Source: Aquimarina mytili (lineage in GTDB: Bacteria > Bacteroidota > Bacteroidia > Flavobacteriales > Flavobacteriaceae). From it: a stretch of 64,000 nucleotides of DNA. Shown here piece after piece: positions 7,400 through 17,098 of the stretch. The stretch lies in NCBI RefSeq assembly GCF_016735115.1, contig NZ_JAERQJ010000007.1, positions 62,001 to 126,000 on the forward strand. The letters run 5' to 3'. The notes below the pieces were generated by a model. The model was not told where the DNA came from. It was given only the letters and a program-made list of their open reading frames with translations, and made no database searches. The translations under genes were made by a program, and so were the position numbers. The first letter of the stretch is position 1. Every line of letters starts with the position of its first letter.

Positions 7400-10300
7400 T
7401 TATTTAATCGTTATTCTAACCCCTTCAGAATGGCTAGTAAACTCTGGAGCATACATGCTTTGTATCGTTGTTATTCCGTTAGAGAAATCTCCTTTATTAT
7501 TTACTCTAAGATCATACTCAAATACATAAATACCTTTTGGTAAATAATCAAAGAAAAAATTAGTTGCAGCATCTTTTGTGCTTTCGTAATATCCTAAACC
7601 ATCTTGCCATTTGTATTGTGAGATTACATTAACAGGTTCTAACCCAGAAGCACGCATATCTTTCATATGTACAAATTCCATAGCGCGGTCTGATCGTAAT
7701 TCTATTCGCACTCTTACAAGATCACCCAGTTGCAAATTGGTTTTATCTGTGATTTCGGTGATTTCTTCACCGGTATCCGTATTCTTTTTTACAAATAGTT
7801 TTTTCTTTAGCTTCAGAGGTGTCTCTGTAGTAGTAATTTTATCAAGGTCTTCAAAATATTGCCAGTACAAAGCTCCCCAGGCAATACCTTTTCCTTTTTT
7901 CGTGATTTTAGCAGTGGCCATATCTGATTGTATCTCATTGCCATTCCAAGATGTTTTAAAATATCCTGTTCCGGCTTCAACTTTAACATCCTCTATTGCA
8001 GAAGGATCTATCTTCTGATTGCCTAATACGATTTCAACCATATCGGTTACCGATAACCAGTCGCTACCTTGTAATAATAAAGCATATACTGCATCTGATG
8101 TGGCTTTGGTGGTTTTCCAACGATTGGTTTGCTTATTTTTTAGTAACCACACCTTTAGATTGTCTACAATTTCAGTACGTTTTGGCTCTTGTTCAATTTC
8201 AGAAAATACTTCAATCATCAAAGATTGAGTTTCTATTGGTGCCTGATACCAAAACCAACTAGCCGTATTAGATTTCCAGTACATACCTAGTTCTTCACTA
8301 GTAATACTTTTCTGATCTAATGATCTGATAATTTTTGTAGCAGTGATACTGTCATTATTTCTATATAATGTTAGTGATAGTAATCCTTGTGCATATAAGC
8401 TTTTGTCTAGCCAGTATTTTTTGGATTGCCCAAAATAGTACTCCCATGCTTCATTCGTATTTTTAGCTCTTCTAACATCTGCAAAGAAGCTACGCATATA
8501 CAGATAATGAATCTGAGTATAACTCAAGTGATTCTCATTGATATCTATCTTATTTCGTTTACAATACCTCTTTAGTTCTTCATATTCTTTTACAAATTCT
8601 CGATCCAGAAAACGAATTGCGCTTTTAAGCATGTTAGAAGTCTGATTATCATATTGAGTTGCTCCTAATTTTTTTAGATGACCAAATCCGGTAACAATAT
8701 GCTGCGTGATGTATCGGTTTTCGCGACCACCTTTAAACCAAGGAAATCCGCCAGAACCGTATTGCATTTGTCTTAGCTTATTTAATGCAGCTTGCAATTC
8801 GTTATTCATTTTATTGAGATCAAAAAGTAATGCGATTCTCTTTTTTTGTTCAGTTTCGCTTTGCGCATCTCTAAGCCATGGTGTTTCCTGAATAATAAGA
8901 GATTTTAGTTCTTGATTTTTTTCGAGATTACTCAATAAGGCATCAGTAGATTTCCATTGATTAAAAACCTCTTGGATTCTAGGATTAGAATTCGCAATAT
9001 GACTGGCCAATGTATTCGCATAATATCTAGAGAATGTCTGCTCAGAACATTCATAAGGATATTCCATAAGATAGGGTAGTGCTTGTACAGCATACCAAGC
9101 TGGGTTAGAGGTCATCTCTAATGTAAGCTTGTGATGTTTTAAGGTATTAGAAGTATTACTTTTTAGCTTGTCGAGTGTAAACGTTTTTGTTTGATTAGAA
9201 CGAATCCACATGGGTAACGTCTCGGTAACCATCATACGATTGCTAAGTACTGGAAGTGCATTTTGTTCTCCATCAGAAAATTCTCCTGCTTTTGCAATGA
9301 TTTTGTATTGTACGGTCTGCACATTATCTGGAATTTGTAATTCCCAGGATACATTAGTATTTCCTTTGGCGTTAATTTCAAAATTTTGACGCGCATTCGT
9401 ATTTTGTAGCTCAACATCAATTTTAGAATTAGTAAGTGCATCAAATAGTTGAAGCTCTGCAAGTCCGCTTAGATTTTTAGCGGTTAGATTGGATATTTTA
9501 GAACTTAATACAATTTTATCACCTTGTCTTAAAAACCTTGGAGGATTTGGCAGAACCATTAACTCTTTTTGGGTTACGGTTTCAAGCATTTTTGTACTTG
9601 AATTTAAATCTTTGGTATGAGCCAGAAGTTGAAGTTTCCATCTTGTAAGTGCCTCTGGAGCTGTAAAATTAAAGCTCACGTTGCCGTTGGCATCTGTAGT
9701 TAGCTTTGGAAAGAAAAATGCAGTTTCCTGAAGGTTTTTTCGAATTTTAACACCTTCTAAAGAGGTTTCTTTTTTTGAATCTATTGATTTGTTTTCTTCT
9801 TCACTTTTTTGTTCAAGTCCAGCCACCATTCCATCTGCTGCTTCAGTTTCATCATCACTAATTGAACTTCGATCTTTGGCCATTTCAGACATCATAGGTG
9901 CAGCTGCTATTTCAGCAGATTTCATCATTCGATTTCTTCCACCAAAATAGTTTTGTCCAAAATACAATCCAAACCAATTTAATTGATCATATCCTTGTGA
10001 ATCATAATATCTGCTTGGTGTTTGGTTATTTTGAAGTCTAAAAGCATTGGTGCCAAAACTTTGTGTACTTTGCCTTTTGCTTTGTGTGTAGTATGATGGT
10101 CGGTGTATTGGGTCAAAATACCATTGATGATCTTTAAATTGATCTAATGATGCATCATACATACTGGCAAGTACTTCTGCAGTTACTTTATCTCCTTTTG
10201 GTCCTTTAATTGTAAAACTCCATGTCTCTTCCTGGCCGGGTGATAATTTATCTCTGAATGTTTTGGTCTCTATGCTTAGTGCTGTAGGCTCGTAGGGTAC

Positions 10301-13300
10301 AGGGATTGGTATTACTCCATTTTGATAACCATTGTAATTGACAAAGCTGTAGGATACCGAGAATCCACCAAGATCTTCTTTAGTAACCGGTATTTTTATG
10401 GTTTCACTGTCTTTGGAAAGCTTGATCAAGCGTGTTTCAATAATTTTATAGTTCTTTTCTATATCTATGGTAACTGTAATATCCTCTGAAGCAGAACTTA
10501 ATTTTAAAATCACTTCATCATTGATTTTGTATGAAGTTTTATTCAAAGAGGCTTCAAATAACTGTTGATCACTAATTACATCATCATCTTGGCTGTATAA
10601 TGTGATATATTGTATATCTTTTACTTCTTGCCCAAATCGATCTTTACTATTAAGTTCGATAGCATATTTTCCTGATTCCCATTTTTTAATTGCACCTAGT
10701 TTTATTTTTTGGGTCCCTTTTTCGTTTTCTTTTGAAGTATTAGTGTTAAAAGAGGTGTTTAGTACTAATTTTCCTTTTTTCCATGCTCTATAATCATCCT
10801 CATCTTTAAATGCATCATGAGGAAATAGTCTTTTAAATTCATCCTCTGTAAAGCCTTCATAATCTGGAGATTTCCATGGTCTAAGGCGCATAGGTTTACT
10901 TGGGGCTAATAGTTTAAATATTTTTATTGTTCCCTCTGCAGCAATAGCTTCATTGTTTAGGTTTATAGTGGTAATTGTGGCGGTATGATCCTTTTGGTTT
11001 TTATCAATATTGTTATCTATAGAAATGGTTGCAGTCATGGCATGATATCCTACATTTACAATAGTTGTTGTACTACGTGTTTCGCCATTGATATCGGTAA
11101 CATCTGCAATAACTTCATAATTAAAAATGGGCAAATTTTCTTTAGAAACACTTTTGTCGGCAAGTGCTGCAAAATTAATTTTATATTCACCGTTTTGATC
11201 GGTTTTGGTTTCTCCATGAGTGATTTCTTGTGGCTCTGATGTATATCTGGGATACCAATAACACCATCTTGGATATTGCACTTTGCGATGTACCCGATAT
11301 ACTACTTTAGCATCTGTGATATTGCTTCCTGCATATGCAGTTGCAACACCAGTAAGTTTAATAGTATCATTGATTCTGTAGGTTTCTGTTACTGGATTGA
11401 ACTTAGTTTCAAATTTAGGGCGCTTGTATTCTTCAACAGAAATAGAGGTGCTGTCATAGTTGTCGGTTTGAATTGTGTATATTCCTGTCAAACCAGAGGA
11501 CGGAAGTATAAATTCACCACTAAATGATCCGTATTCATTGGTTTTGAAATTTAAAGTTTTTATTTCCTGACCATTTACGTCTTTAAGGGTTGCATAAGTG
11601 AGTTGATTTGAAAGTACTTCAAAATTTTCTTTCCCGTTAGAAGACATTGAAATTCCTTTAAAATATACTGTTTGTCCAGGTCTGTAAATACTTCGGTCTG
11701 TAAAAAGAAAAGTCTTAAGTTGAATCATATTATCCACTCTAGGAGCATATGATTCGTTTAAATAATACCCCTCAAAGCGAGCTGAGTCTTTTTTATATGA
11801 TACAGTGATTGTAACATCATAATAATAAGAGTTTAGCGCTAAAGATGCTTGTCCTTTTTGGTCTGTTGTGATGGTTTTGTTTAGTTTTTCTCGGTATCCA
11901 CGAGCATTATCTGTTTTTAAATGTATTTTGGCATTAGCAATAGGTGTTCCTGTATTTCGATCTAAAACCTGAAAAATAGTAGCTGTAGGAGTTTTATTTT
12001 CTATTAATGAAAGATTGGTTATTTGCAGGTTTCCATACGAAAACATAGTTTCAGAAGAAAGGTCTTTAGATGTTGTGGCCAAAATCAAATATGATCCTTG
12101 CTCTAATTCCGGTAATAATACTTCGGTATTATGGGTTTGATAGTCATTTTCATTTCGTATGGCGGCTTCCCAGGTCTTGTGCGTTGATAGTGAGTTTAAA
12201 AATTTAATCTGATCACTTATTTTATATAATCTTTTGAGCGCTTTTTGCTGTTTAACATCTATTTTTAAGGCTTTGAAATATAACTTATCTAAATTTTTAT
12301 ATGTGATTAACAATCGCCCTGGAGTTTGTATAGGGACATATTTTTCGGTTTTGATATCAAGGGCTTCGCTAAGTATCTGTTCTTTTAATGTGGTACATTT
12401 TTTTGCTCCTCTAGAATCTGGGAATCTTTTAAGTACTGCATTGCAAATCTTTATGGCCTCCTTTAGTCTCCATCTATGGATTTCATTTTCTTTTGGTTTA
12501 TAAGATGAAGCTTGCTCTTTGTAAAGGTTTGCAATCTCAAAGTCATATAATGCTGAAGCTGCTTTGGACGGGTGTTTTTCTTTTTCTATACGTAATGTCT
12601 CTAATAGAACATCTTCTTTATTAGCAAAGACGGCATTTTCATAAACAAATTGTATACGTTCAATATTCACCTCAGTTAATGCATCTAACCTCTTATTTCT
12701 GGAATGAAATTTGATGAGGTTTTGATATAGTTTTAGAGCATTTAGCTGTAAGGATAAAGAGTCTTTTGCTTCTATTTGTATAGTGCTAAATGTAGAATGT
12801 TCTTGTAGATATTTTACATCATCAATCGAAAAAGCATAAGCCGGTTTAGTGATATTGGTTTCAGAGGTTTTGTAAAATTCTAAAGCATTATGTATTAAGA
12901 AATCATACAGCGTTGGTCTATATTTTTTTGAGTTTTCTGCTGTATATAAAATTTGGTCAAACTTTGTAAGGTCTGTTTGTTGGGCCAACACTCCATTTTC
13001 AATCGATTTTTGATAATGTAAGTGTACTTCTGCAAATAGTGTTTCTAAATCCCAGGTTCTAAAATCTTCTTGATCAACTTTTTCTGAAGTTTCAGTTCTG
13101 TTGTAGAATTTCCATCTATTGGTTTTAAAATATTGCCAATATAAATTAGCCAATATACTTTCTAAAACATTCTTTTTCGGAAATTTACTTTGTTCAATTT
13201 CCTCTTTTATTTCTTTAATTATAGTAAGTTGTGCGTTTTCCTCTAAGGTGATCAAATATTTTGCCTTATAAAGCAAAGCCTTTGCAACCTGGTTGTCGTT

Positions 13301-13474
13301 GTTTTGCTTTTTAGCTTTGTTGTATATATTTTCTACAATTTCTAAAGCAGATTTAGGCAATCCTTTCTGGTCAAAAGCTTCTACTTCTTTCCAATCGTTT
13401 TGATAATCATTCTGACCAGTCATATAGTTTGCGTTTAGTATACAGATTATGATAAGGATGATATATTTTTTCAT
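7400..13474 (-). CDS. Bacterial alpha-2-macroglobulin family protein (thioester type)
   Basis: A 2024-residue secreted protein with a signal peptide (~1-20, ending YMTGQ), without a typical lipobox. An N-terminal helical region of ~400 residues leads into macroglobulin (MG) domains (RSIYRPGQTVYFKG near 600). A Ser/Glu/Met-rich linker at ~1180-1240 could serve as the protease bait region. The A2M domain (FFFPKLTTDANGNVSFNFTA) follows, then the thioester helical domain with C1476-S-E-Q1479, matching the CxEQ motif that forms the internal thioester. Such proteins trap attacking proteases in the periplasm or at the cell surface. The usual partner pbpC is not adjacent. Its stop lies 10 nt from the inverted repeat. 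Confidence 0.93.
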   Translation of the reverse strand: MKKYIILIIICILNANYMTGQNDYQNDWKEVEAFDQKGLPKSALEIVENIYNKAKKQNNDNQVAKALLYKAKYLITLEENAQLTIIKEIKEEIEQSKFPKKNVLESILANLYWQYFKTNRWKFYNRTETSEKVDQEDFRTWDLETLFAEVHLHYQKSIENGVLAQQTDLTKFDQILYTAENSKKYRPTLYDFLIHNALEFYKTSETNITKPAYAFSIDDVKYLQEHSTFSTIQIEAKDSLSLQLNALKLYQNLIKFHSRNKRLDALTEVNIERIQFVYENAVFANKEDVLLETLRIEKEKHPSKAASALYDFEIANLYKEQASSYKPKENEIHRWRLKEAIKICNAVLKRFPDSRGAKKCTTLKEQILSEALDIKTEKYVPIQTPGRLLITYKNLDKLYFKALKIDVKQQKALKRLYKISDQIKFLNSLSTHKTWEAAIRNENDYQTHNTEVLLPELEQGSYLILATTSKDLSSETMFSYGNLQITNLSLIENKTPTATIFQVLDRNTGTPIANAKIHLKTDNARGYREKLNKTITTDQKGQASLALNSYYYDVTITVSYKKDSARFEGYYLNESYAPRVDNMIQLKTFLFTDRSIYRPGQTVYFKGISMSSNGKENFEVLSNQLTYATLKDVNGQEIKTLNFKTNEYGSFSGEFILPSSGLTGIYTIQTDNYDSTSISVEEYKRPKFETKFNPVTETYRINDTIKLTGVATAYAGSNITDAKVVYRVHRKVQYPRWCYWYPRYTSEPQEITHGETKTDQNGEYKINFAALADKSVSKENLPIFNYEVIADVTDINGETRSTTTIVNVGYHAMTATISIDNNIDKNQKDHTATITTINLNNEAIAAEGTIKIFKLLAPSKPMRLRPWKSPDYEGFTEDEFKRLFPHDAFKDEDDYRAWKKGKLVLNTSFNTNTSKENEKGTQKIKLGAIKKWESGKYAIELNSKDRFGQEVKDIQYITLYSQDDDVISDQQLFEASLNKTSYKINDEVILKLSSASEDITVTIDIEKNYKIIETRLIKLSKDSETIKIPVTKEDLGGFSVSYSFVNYNGYQNGVIPIPVPYEPTALSIETKTFRDKLSPGQEETWSFTIKGPKGDKVTAEVLASMYDASLDQFKDHQWYFDPIHRPSYYTQSKRQSTQSFGTNAFRLQNNQTPSRYYDSQGYDQLNWFGLYFGQNYFGGRNRMMKSAEIAAAPMMSEMAKDRSSISDDETEAADGMVAGLEQKSEEENKSIDSKKETSLEGVKIRKNLQETAFFFPKLTTDANGNVSFNFTAPEALTRWKLQLLAHTKDLNSSTKMLETVTQKELMVLPNPPRFLRQGDKIVLSSKISNLTAKNLSGLAELQLFDALTNSKIDVELQNTNARQNFEINAKGNTNVSWELQIPDNVQTVQYKIIAKAGEFSDGEQNALPVLSNRMMVTETLPMWIRSNQTKTFTLDKLKSNTSNTLKHHKLTLEMTSNPAWYAVQALPYLMEYPYECSEQTFSRYYANTLASHIANSNPRIQEVFNQWKSTDALLSNLEKNQELKSLIIQETPWLRDAQSETEQKKRIALLFDLNKMNNELQAALNKLRQMQYGSGGFPWFKGGRENRYITQHIVTGFGHLKKLGATQYDNQTSNMLKSAIRFLDREFVKEYEELKRYCKRNKIDINENHLSYTQIHYLYMRSFFADVRRAKNTNEAWEYYFGQSKKYWLDKSLYAQGLLSLTLYRNNDSITATKIIRSLDQKSITSEELGMYWKSNTASWFWYQAPIETQSLMIEVFSEIEQEPKRTEIVDNLKVWLLKNKQTNRWKTTKATSDAVYALLLQGSDWLSVTDMVEIVLGNQKIDPSAIEDVKVEAGTGYFKTSWNGNEIQSDMATAKITKKGKGIAWGALYWQYFEDLDKITTTETPLKLKKKLFVKKNTDTGEEITEITDKTNLQLGDLVRVRIELRSDRAMEFVHMKDMRASGLEPVNVISQYKWQDGLGYYESTKDAATNFFFDYLPKGIYVFEYDLRVNNKGDFSNGITTIQSMYAPEFTSHSEGVRITIK

Positions 13475-13911
13475 CGTAAAGGTTTTAGGTTGTTAACTAA
13501 ATATAAGCAAGAGATGTACCAAATTCGTTTAGCACTTTACCTATGTTTTGTAAATAACATCATAAAGCTACGGAATACATATGATAAATGAGTGAAATAG
13601 AGGTTTTGATTAGCGTGGTGGTTGTATTATTGAGTTTGTATAATACATGCTGTGTTAAAATGTTGAGGTTGTCAACCCTTCTTAAGCCTTAAAATTATTG
13701 TGTTCTTTCAAAAAGGGGAGAACTAAGGATATGTTTTTGATCTAAAGATCTTATTACCCTAACCCTATCGTTTCATTTTTTAGTGGTGGAATAAGGGATT
13801 CAAAATATATAGTAAAAAGCAGCTTAAACCGAAGTAATTTAGTTTTTCGCTTTCTCATTCTTTTATTATTCATTGTAGATTGTATCTTTACTTTCGATTT
13901 AAGAATTAACT
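13475..13911. other. Divergent intergenic region between A2M gene and mpl
   Basis: 437 nt with no convincing gene. It must hold promoters for both neighbours. Near mpl, TATCTTTA and TACTTTCG are each one base off the -7 consensus. Near the A2M start, the minus strand has TATATTTA with a TTG 14 nt upstream. None is a full match. A short palindrome GATCTAAAGATC is visible around 13740. Nothing else is recognised. Confidence 0.5.
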
Positions 13912-15270
13912 ATGCGCGTACATTTTATTGCAATAGGAGGGAGTGCAATGCATAATCTTGCTATTGCCTTACATAAGAAAGGGTATCAGGTCACCGGAAG
14001 CGATGATACAATTTTTGAACCTTCAAAATCAAGATTAGATACTCATGGATTGCTACCTGAAGAATTTGGTTGGTATTCTGAAAAAATCACCAATGATCTT
14101 GATGCTATTATTTTAGGAATGCATGCCAAAGAAGATAATCCTGAGCTTCTTAAGGCGCAAGAATTGGAGTTAAAAATATATTCATATCCAGAGTTTTTAT
14201 TTGAACAATCAAAAAATAAAACACGAGTAGTAATTGGAGGTTCTCATGGTAAAACGACCATTACTTCAATGATTTTGCATGTGCTGCATTATCATGATAA
14301 GCAGGTAGACTATATGGTAGGTGCACAACTTGAGGGGTTTGATACCATGGTTCATCTTACTGAAGAAAATGATTTTATAGTGCTAGAAGGGGATGAGTAT
14401 TTATCTTCTCCGATTGATCGCAGACCAAAATTTCATTTGTATCAACCTAATATTGCTTTAGTTAGTGGTATAGCATGGGATCATATCAATGTATTTCCAA
14501 CTTTTGATAATTATGTTGATCAATTCAGGGTTTTTATGAGTTCTATTATCAATGGAGGTGCATTAGTGTATAATGAAGAAGATACCGTTGTGAAAGAATT
14601 GGCAGAAGCTGCAGAAAACCCTATTCGGAAATTTGCCTATACTACTCCTGATTATAGAGTAGAGGAAGGGAAAACATTATTAGATACGCCAGAAGGAGAG
14701 ATGCCTATTGAAGTATTTGGAGGGCATAATTTAAGTAATTTGGCAGGTGCTAAATGGATTTGTCAACATATGGGGATTGATGAAGATGATTTCTATGAGG
14801 CCATTGCTTCTTTTAAAGGAGCATCAAAACGCCTCGAAAAAATTGCTGAAGGATCTACAAGTATAGCCTATAAAGATTTTGCTCATAGTCCATCAAAAGT
14901 AAGTGCAACTACAACAGCCGTAAAAGAACAATACAGCAATAAACATGTAGTGGCATGCCTGGAATTGCATACCTATAGCAGCCTTAACTCAGAGTTTTTG
15001 AAAGAATATGAAGGTGCCTTAAAATCTGCCGATGAAGCTGTGGTATTCTACTCTCCTGATGCTGTAAAAATTAAAAAACTCGAAGAGGTTTCAGCAGCTC
15101 AAATAGAAGAAGCATTTAATCGAAATGATTTAATTATTTATACCAATCCAGAAGAATTTCAAGAGTATTTAAAACAAAAGAATTTTTCAAATTCTGTACT
15201 ACTTTTAATGAGTAGCGGTAATTATGGTGGGTTAAATTTTGATGAGGTAAAAGAGTGGATTGAACATTAA
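13912..15270 (+). CDS. mpl: UDP-N-acetylmuramate:tripeptide ligase Mpl (Mur ligase family)
   Basis: A 452-residue Mur ligase. It begins with a Rossmann-type UDP-MurNAc-binding region (MRVHFIAIGGSAMHNLA). The ATP P-loop is GGSHGKTT (109-116), followed by VLEGDEYLSSPID and the C-terminal domain (AHSPSKVSATTTAVK). Mpl reattaches recovered L-Ala-gamma-D-Glu-meso-Dap tripeptide to UDP-MurNAc in peptidoglycan recycling. The AIGGSAMHNLA start and length fit Mpl better than MurC. Its stop overlaps the convergent stop of the PaiB-like gene by 4 nt. Confidence 0.93.
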   Translation: MRVHFIAIGGSAMHNLAIALHKKGYQVTGSDDTIFEPSKSRLDTHGLLPEEFGWYSEKITNDLDAIILGMHAKEDNPELLKAQELELKIYSYPEFLFEQSKNKTRVVIGGSHGKTTITSMILHVLHYHDKQVDYMVGAQLEGFDTMVHLTEENDFIVLEGDEYLSSPIDRRPKFHLYQPNIALVSGIAWDHINVFPTFDNYVDQFRVFMSSIINGGALVYNEEDTVVKELAEAAENPIRKFAYTTPDYRVEEGKTLLDTPEGEMPIEVFGGHNLSNLAGAKWICQHMGIDEDDFYEAIASFKGASKRLEKIAEGSTSIAYKDFAHSPSKVSATTTAVKEQYSNKHVVACLELHTYSSLNSEFLKEYEGALKSADEAVVFYSPDAVKIKKLEEVSAAQIEEAFNRNDLIIYTNPEEFQEYLKQKNFSNSVLLLMSSGNYGGLNFDEVKEWIEH

Positions 15271-15866
15271 AAATGTAACTCGAATATAGTATTTACAAAA
15301 TCTTTTACATTTTTTTGATTGTTTAGAATGAGCTCTTGTTTTGCATTCTCAATATCTGCTGGAACTTTATCCTGACTTAGTTTAAATTTCCCTTCCCATT
15401 CTTTGACGTTAATTTCAAAACAATGAATATAAGGTACTAAACGATCCATTCTTTTATCATCAAAATCTAATATAAATTTTTGATCGGGAGCTTCTAGAAA
15501 CTCGGTCATAGCTAAAATAGACTTTTTAACCCTAACGGGATCAAGTATTTCTTTTACCGTTCCTTTGGCGTGAGCTATGATATAGTTCCATGTCGGGAGT
15601 TGTTTGGTTGTGTAAATGGATGGTGAGATATAGGTTTGTGGTCCCTGAAAAATTGCTGTAATAGGATAATCTTCTTTTAATAGCGCTATATGAGGATTGT
15701 GTATATCAATATGTGCAACTAAGGTGTCTCCATGAAAAATTAAAGGAGCATGAGTTATAAATGGTGTTTTATCTTTTGCCGAAACTAGAGTGGCAAAAGG
15801 ATATGTTCTAGCAACTTCTTTGATCGTGCTGGTATTGTAATCTTGATGGTGTTTTGGTGGATACAC
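15267..15866 (-). CDS. FMN-binding protein, PaiB family
   Basis: A 199-residue protein starting MYPPKHHQ with the PaiB pattern: FATLVSAKDKTPFITHAPL, HIDIHNPHIALL, AIFQGPQTYISPSIY and WNYIIAHAKGTV. These are split-barrel FMN-binding residues; Bacillus PaiB was described as a negative regulator of sporulation and protease genes. The role in this organism is unknown. It converges with mpl, sharing the 4-nt palindromic stop overlap, and is followed upstream by a DUF1569 gene only 3 nt away, so the two are probably co-transcribed. Confidence 0.88.
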   Translation of the reverse strand: MYPPKHHQDYNTSTIKEVARTYPFATLVSAKDKTPFITHAPLIFHGDTLVAHIDIHNPHIALLKEDYPITAIFQGPQTYISPSIYTTKQLPTWNYIIAHAKGTVKEILDPVRVKKSILAMTEFLEAPDQKFILDFDDKRMDRLVPYIHCFEINVKEWEGKFKLSQDKVPADIENAKQELILNNQKNVKDFVNTIFELHF

Positions 15867-15869
15867 AGA

Positions 15870-16313
15870 TTATACGTTAAATTGTTTTAAATGATGATCA
15901 AGGTGTTTGTATTGCATCTTTCCCCATTGTTCAGGGGTAAATTTTCCAAACATTGGATGAGGATCCCATTCTTTTTTATCTCTTTGGTTTGAAAACTCTG
16001 AAACAAGACTAAGAAGTGTTACTTTTTCTTTTTCAAACTCTTTTTGATCGACAACTTTTAATTTTGAATGAGTTGGCAAATTTTTCTTCCATGGTTTATC
16101 ATTGTACATTGCTTTTTTGAAGAACAATTTAGCCAATAAATTGGGTTTTAGCTGTGGATGTTCTTTTTGTAAAGCAATCTTTAAAGGGAATTGACAGTGA
16201 AATAACATTTGTGAAACATTCATCTTGCCCCATTCAGGTATACTATTGTTAGAAAGGCTTTGAATACGATCTTCGATTTCATTTTGTGTGGTGTGCTCAA
16301 ACAAAGATTTCAT
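15870..16313 (-). CDS. DUF1569 family (DinB-like fold) protein
   Basis: A 147-residue protein matching DUF1569: an N-terminal helix with WGKMNVSQMLFHCQFPL, a middle PWKKNLPTHSKLKVVD, and the closing HPMFGKFTPEQWGKMQYKHLDHHLKQF. Conserved histidines in the MLFHC and HLDHHL segments resemble the metal-binding set of DinB/YfiT four-helix proteins. A metal-dependent thiol transferase or hydrolase is possible but untested. It is probably the first gene of a two-gene unit with the PaiB-like gene. Confidence 0.82.
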   Translation of the reverse strand: MKSLFEHTTQNEIEDRIQSLSNNSIPEWGKMNVSQMLFHCQFPLKIALQKEHPQLKPNLLAKLFFKKAMYNDKPWKKNLPTHSKLKVVDQKEFEKEKVTLLSLVSEFSNQRDKKEWDPHPMFGKFTPEQWGKMQYKHLDHHLKQFNV

Positions 16314-16374
16314 GTAAGTTAGATTTTGTTGGATAAAACAACTATATCCAAAAATAGTATATTAATTGAAAAAA

Positions 16375-16404
16375 ATAAAGGCTAATCATACGATTAGCCT
16401 TTAT
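16375..16404 (-). terminator. Rho-independent terminator of the 16427-16870 gene
   Basis: A perfect 13-bp stem (16375-16387 with 16392-16404) closes a 4-nt loop. Read on the minus strand it is followed directly by a T run. Confidence 0.9.
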
Positions 16405-16426
16405 GCATATTTTTTTTATATCTTTA

Positions 16427-16870
16427 TTAACCTACTTCATCGAAGAATAAGCTTAAAAATCCATCGAGATCATCACTTTTAGTAATGTCTTTAGGAGTTC
16501 CTAAATTGATCATTAAAGGTTGGTCTTTAATAGTACCCATCAAAAAATATTGAAAAGTGGTACCCATTTTAAATTTATATCCTTTTAACTGTCCTCCAAA
16601 AGAGGTAAAAGTAACTTCAGTCTTAGAACTGTTACCTTCTGCAAATGCACTAATAGTAGCATTAAATACTTCATTGAGCATATCTGTGCTATAATAGTCC
16701 CACTTAATAGAAGTTCCATTGCAGGCCTGTAATTCATATACAGACTGAGCTTCACATCCTCTAGGAACTTGTATGTTATTTCCTACTAGATCTAAAAAGG
16801 AAATTTTCTTGTCCTGGCCATAAAAACTAAGTGTAGCAAAAAGTAAAACAATAGTAAAAATATTCTTCAT
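16427..16870 (-). CDS. Hypothetical secreted protein
   Basis: An unrecognised 147-residue protein with a clear signal peptide (MKNIFTIVLLFATLSFYGQ). The mature part has two cysteines (RGCEAQSVYELQACNG) that could form a disulfide, and alternating beta-type segments (FKMGTTFQYFLMGTIKDQPLMINLG). Acidic residues dominate the C-terminus. It is a single-gene transcript with its own consensus promoter (16923-16953) and a strong terminator downstream, so it is a genuine expressed gene even though no family is evident. Confidence 0.82.
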   Translation of the reverse strand: MKNIFTIVLLFATLSFYGQDKKISFLDLVGNNIQVPRGCEAQSVYELQACNGTSIKWDYYSTDMLNEVFNATISAFAEGNSSKTEVTFTSFGGQLKGYKFKMGTTFQYFLMGTIKDQPLMINLGTPKDITKSDDLDGFLSLFFDEVG

Positions 16871-16922
16871 AAATAGGTTAATTTGAAGTTGTTAAATTAT
16901 TCATTTTAGAAATAAGGGTGCC

Positions 16923-16953
16923 CAAATATAGTAAAACTTTCATTTTCAAACAA
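16923..16953 (-). promoter_or_regulatory. Flavobacterial-type promoter
   Basis: On the minus strand, TTG (16953-16951), 20 nt, then TATATTTG (16930-16923) match the flavobacterial -33/-7 consensus TTG-N-TAnnTTTG exactly. It lies 53 nt before the ATG of the secreted protein ending at 16427. Confidence 0.7.
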
Positions 16954-17098
16954 ATATATGTATTAAATATTGAGGAGTATTTAAAAAAACGAAATACAAT
17001 TTTATAGATAAAATGCATAATAATACGTTGTAATTGAGATAAATAGTTTATACTTATAGGTAGAAATATACGTCGTTTTTTAACTATAAATTTTTAAA

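Noticed and set aside
13736..13760. Short palindrome GATCTAAAGATC as an operator
   Set aside because: Only 5 bp per arm, expected by chance in AT-rich DNA, with no second copy nearby.
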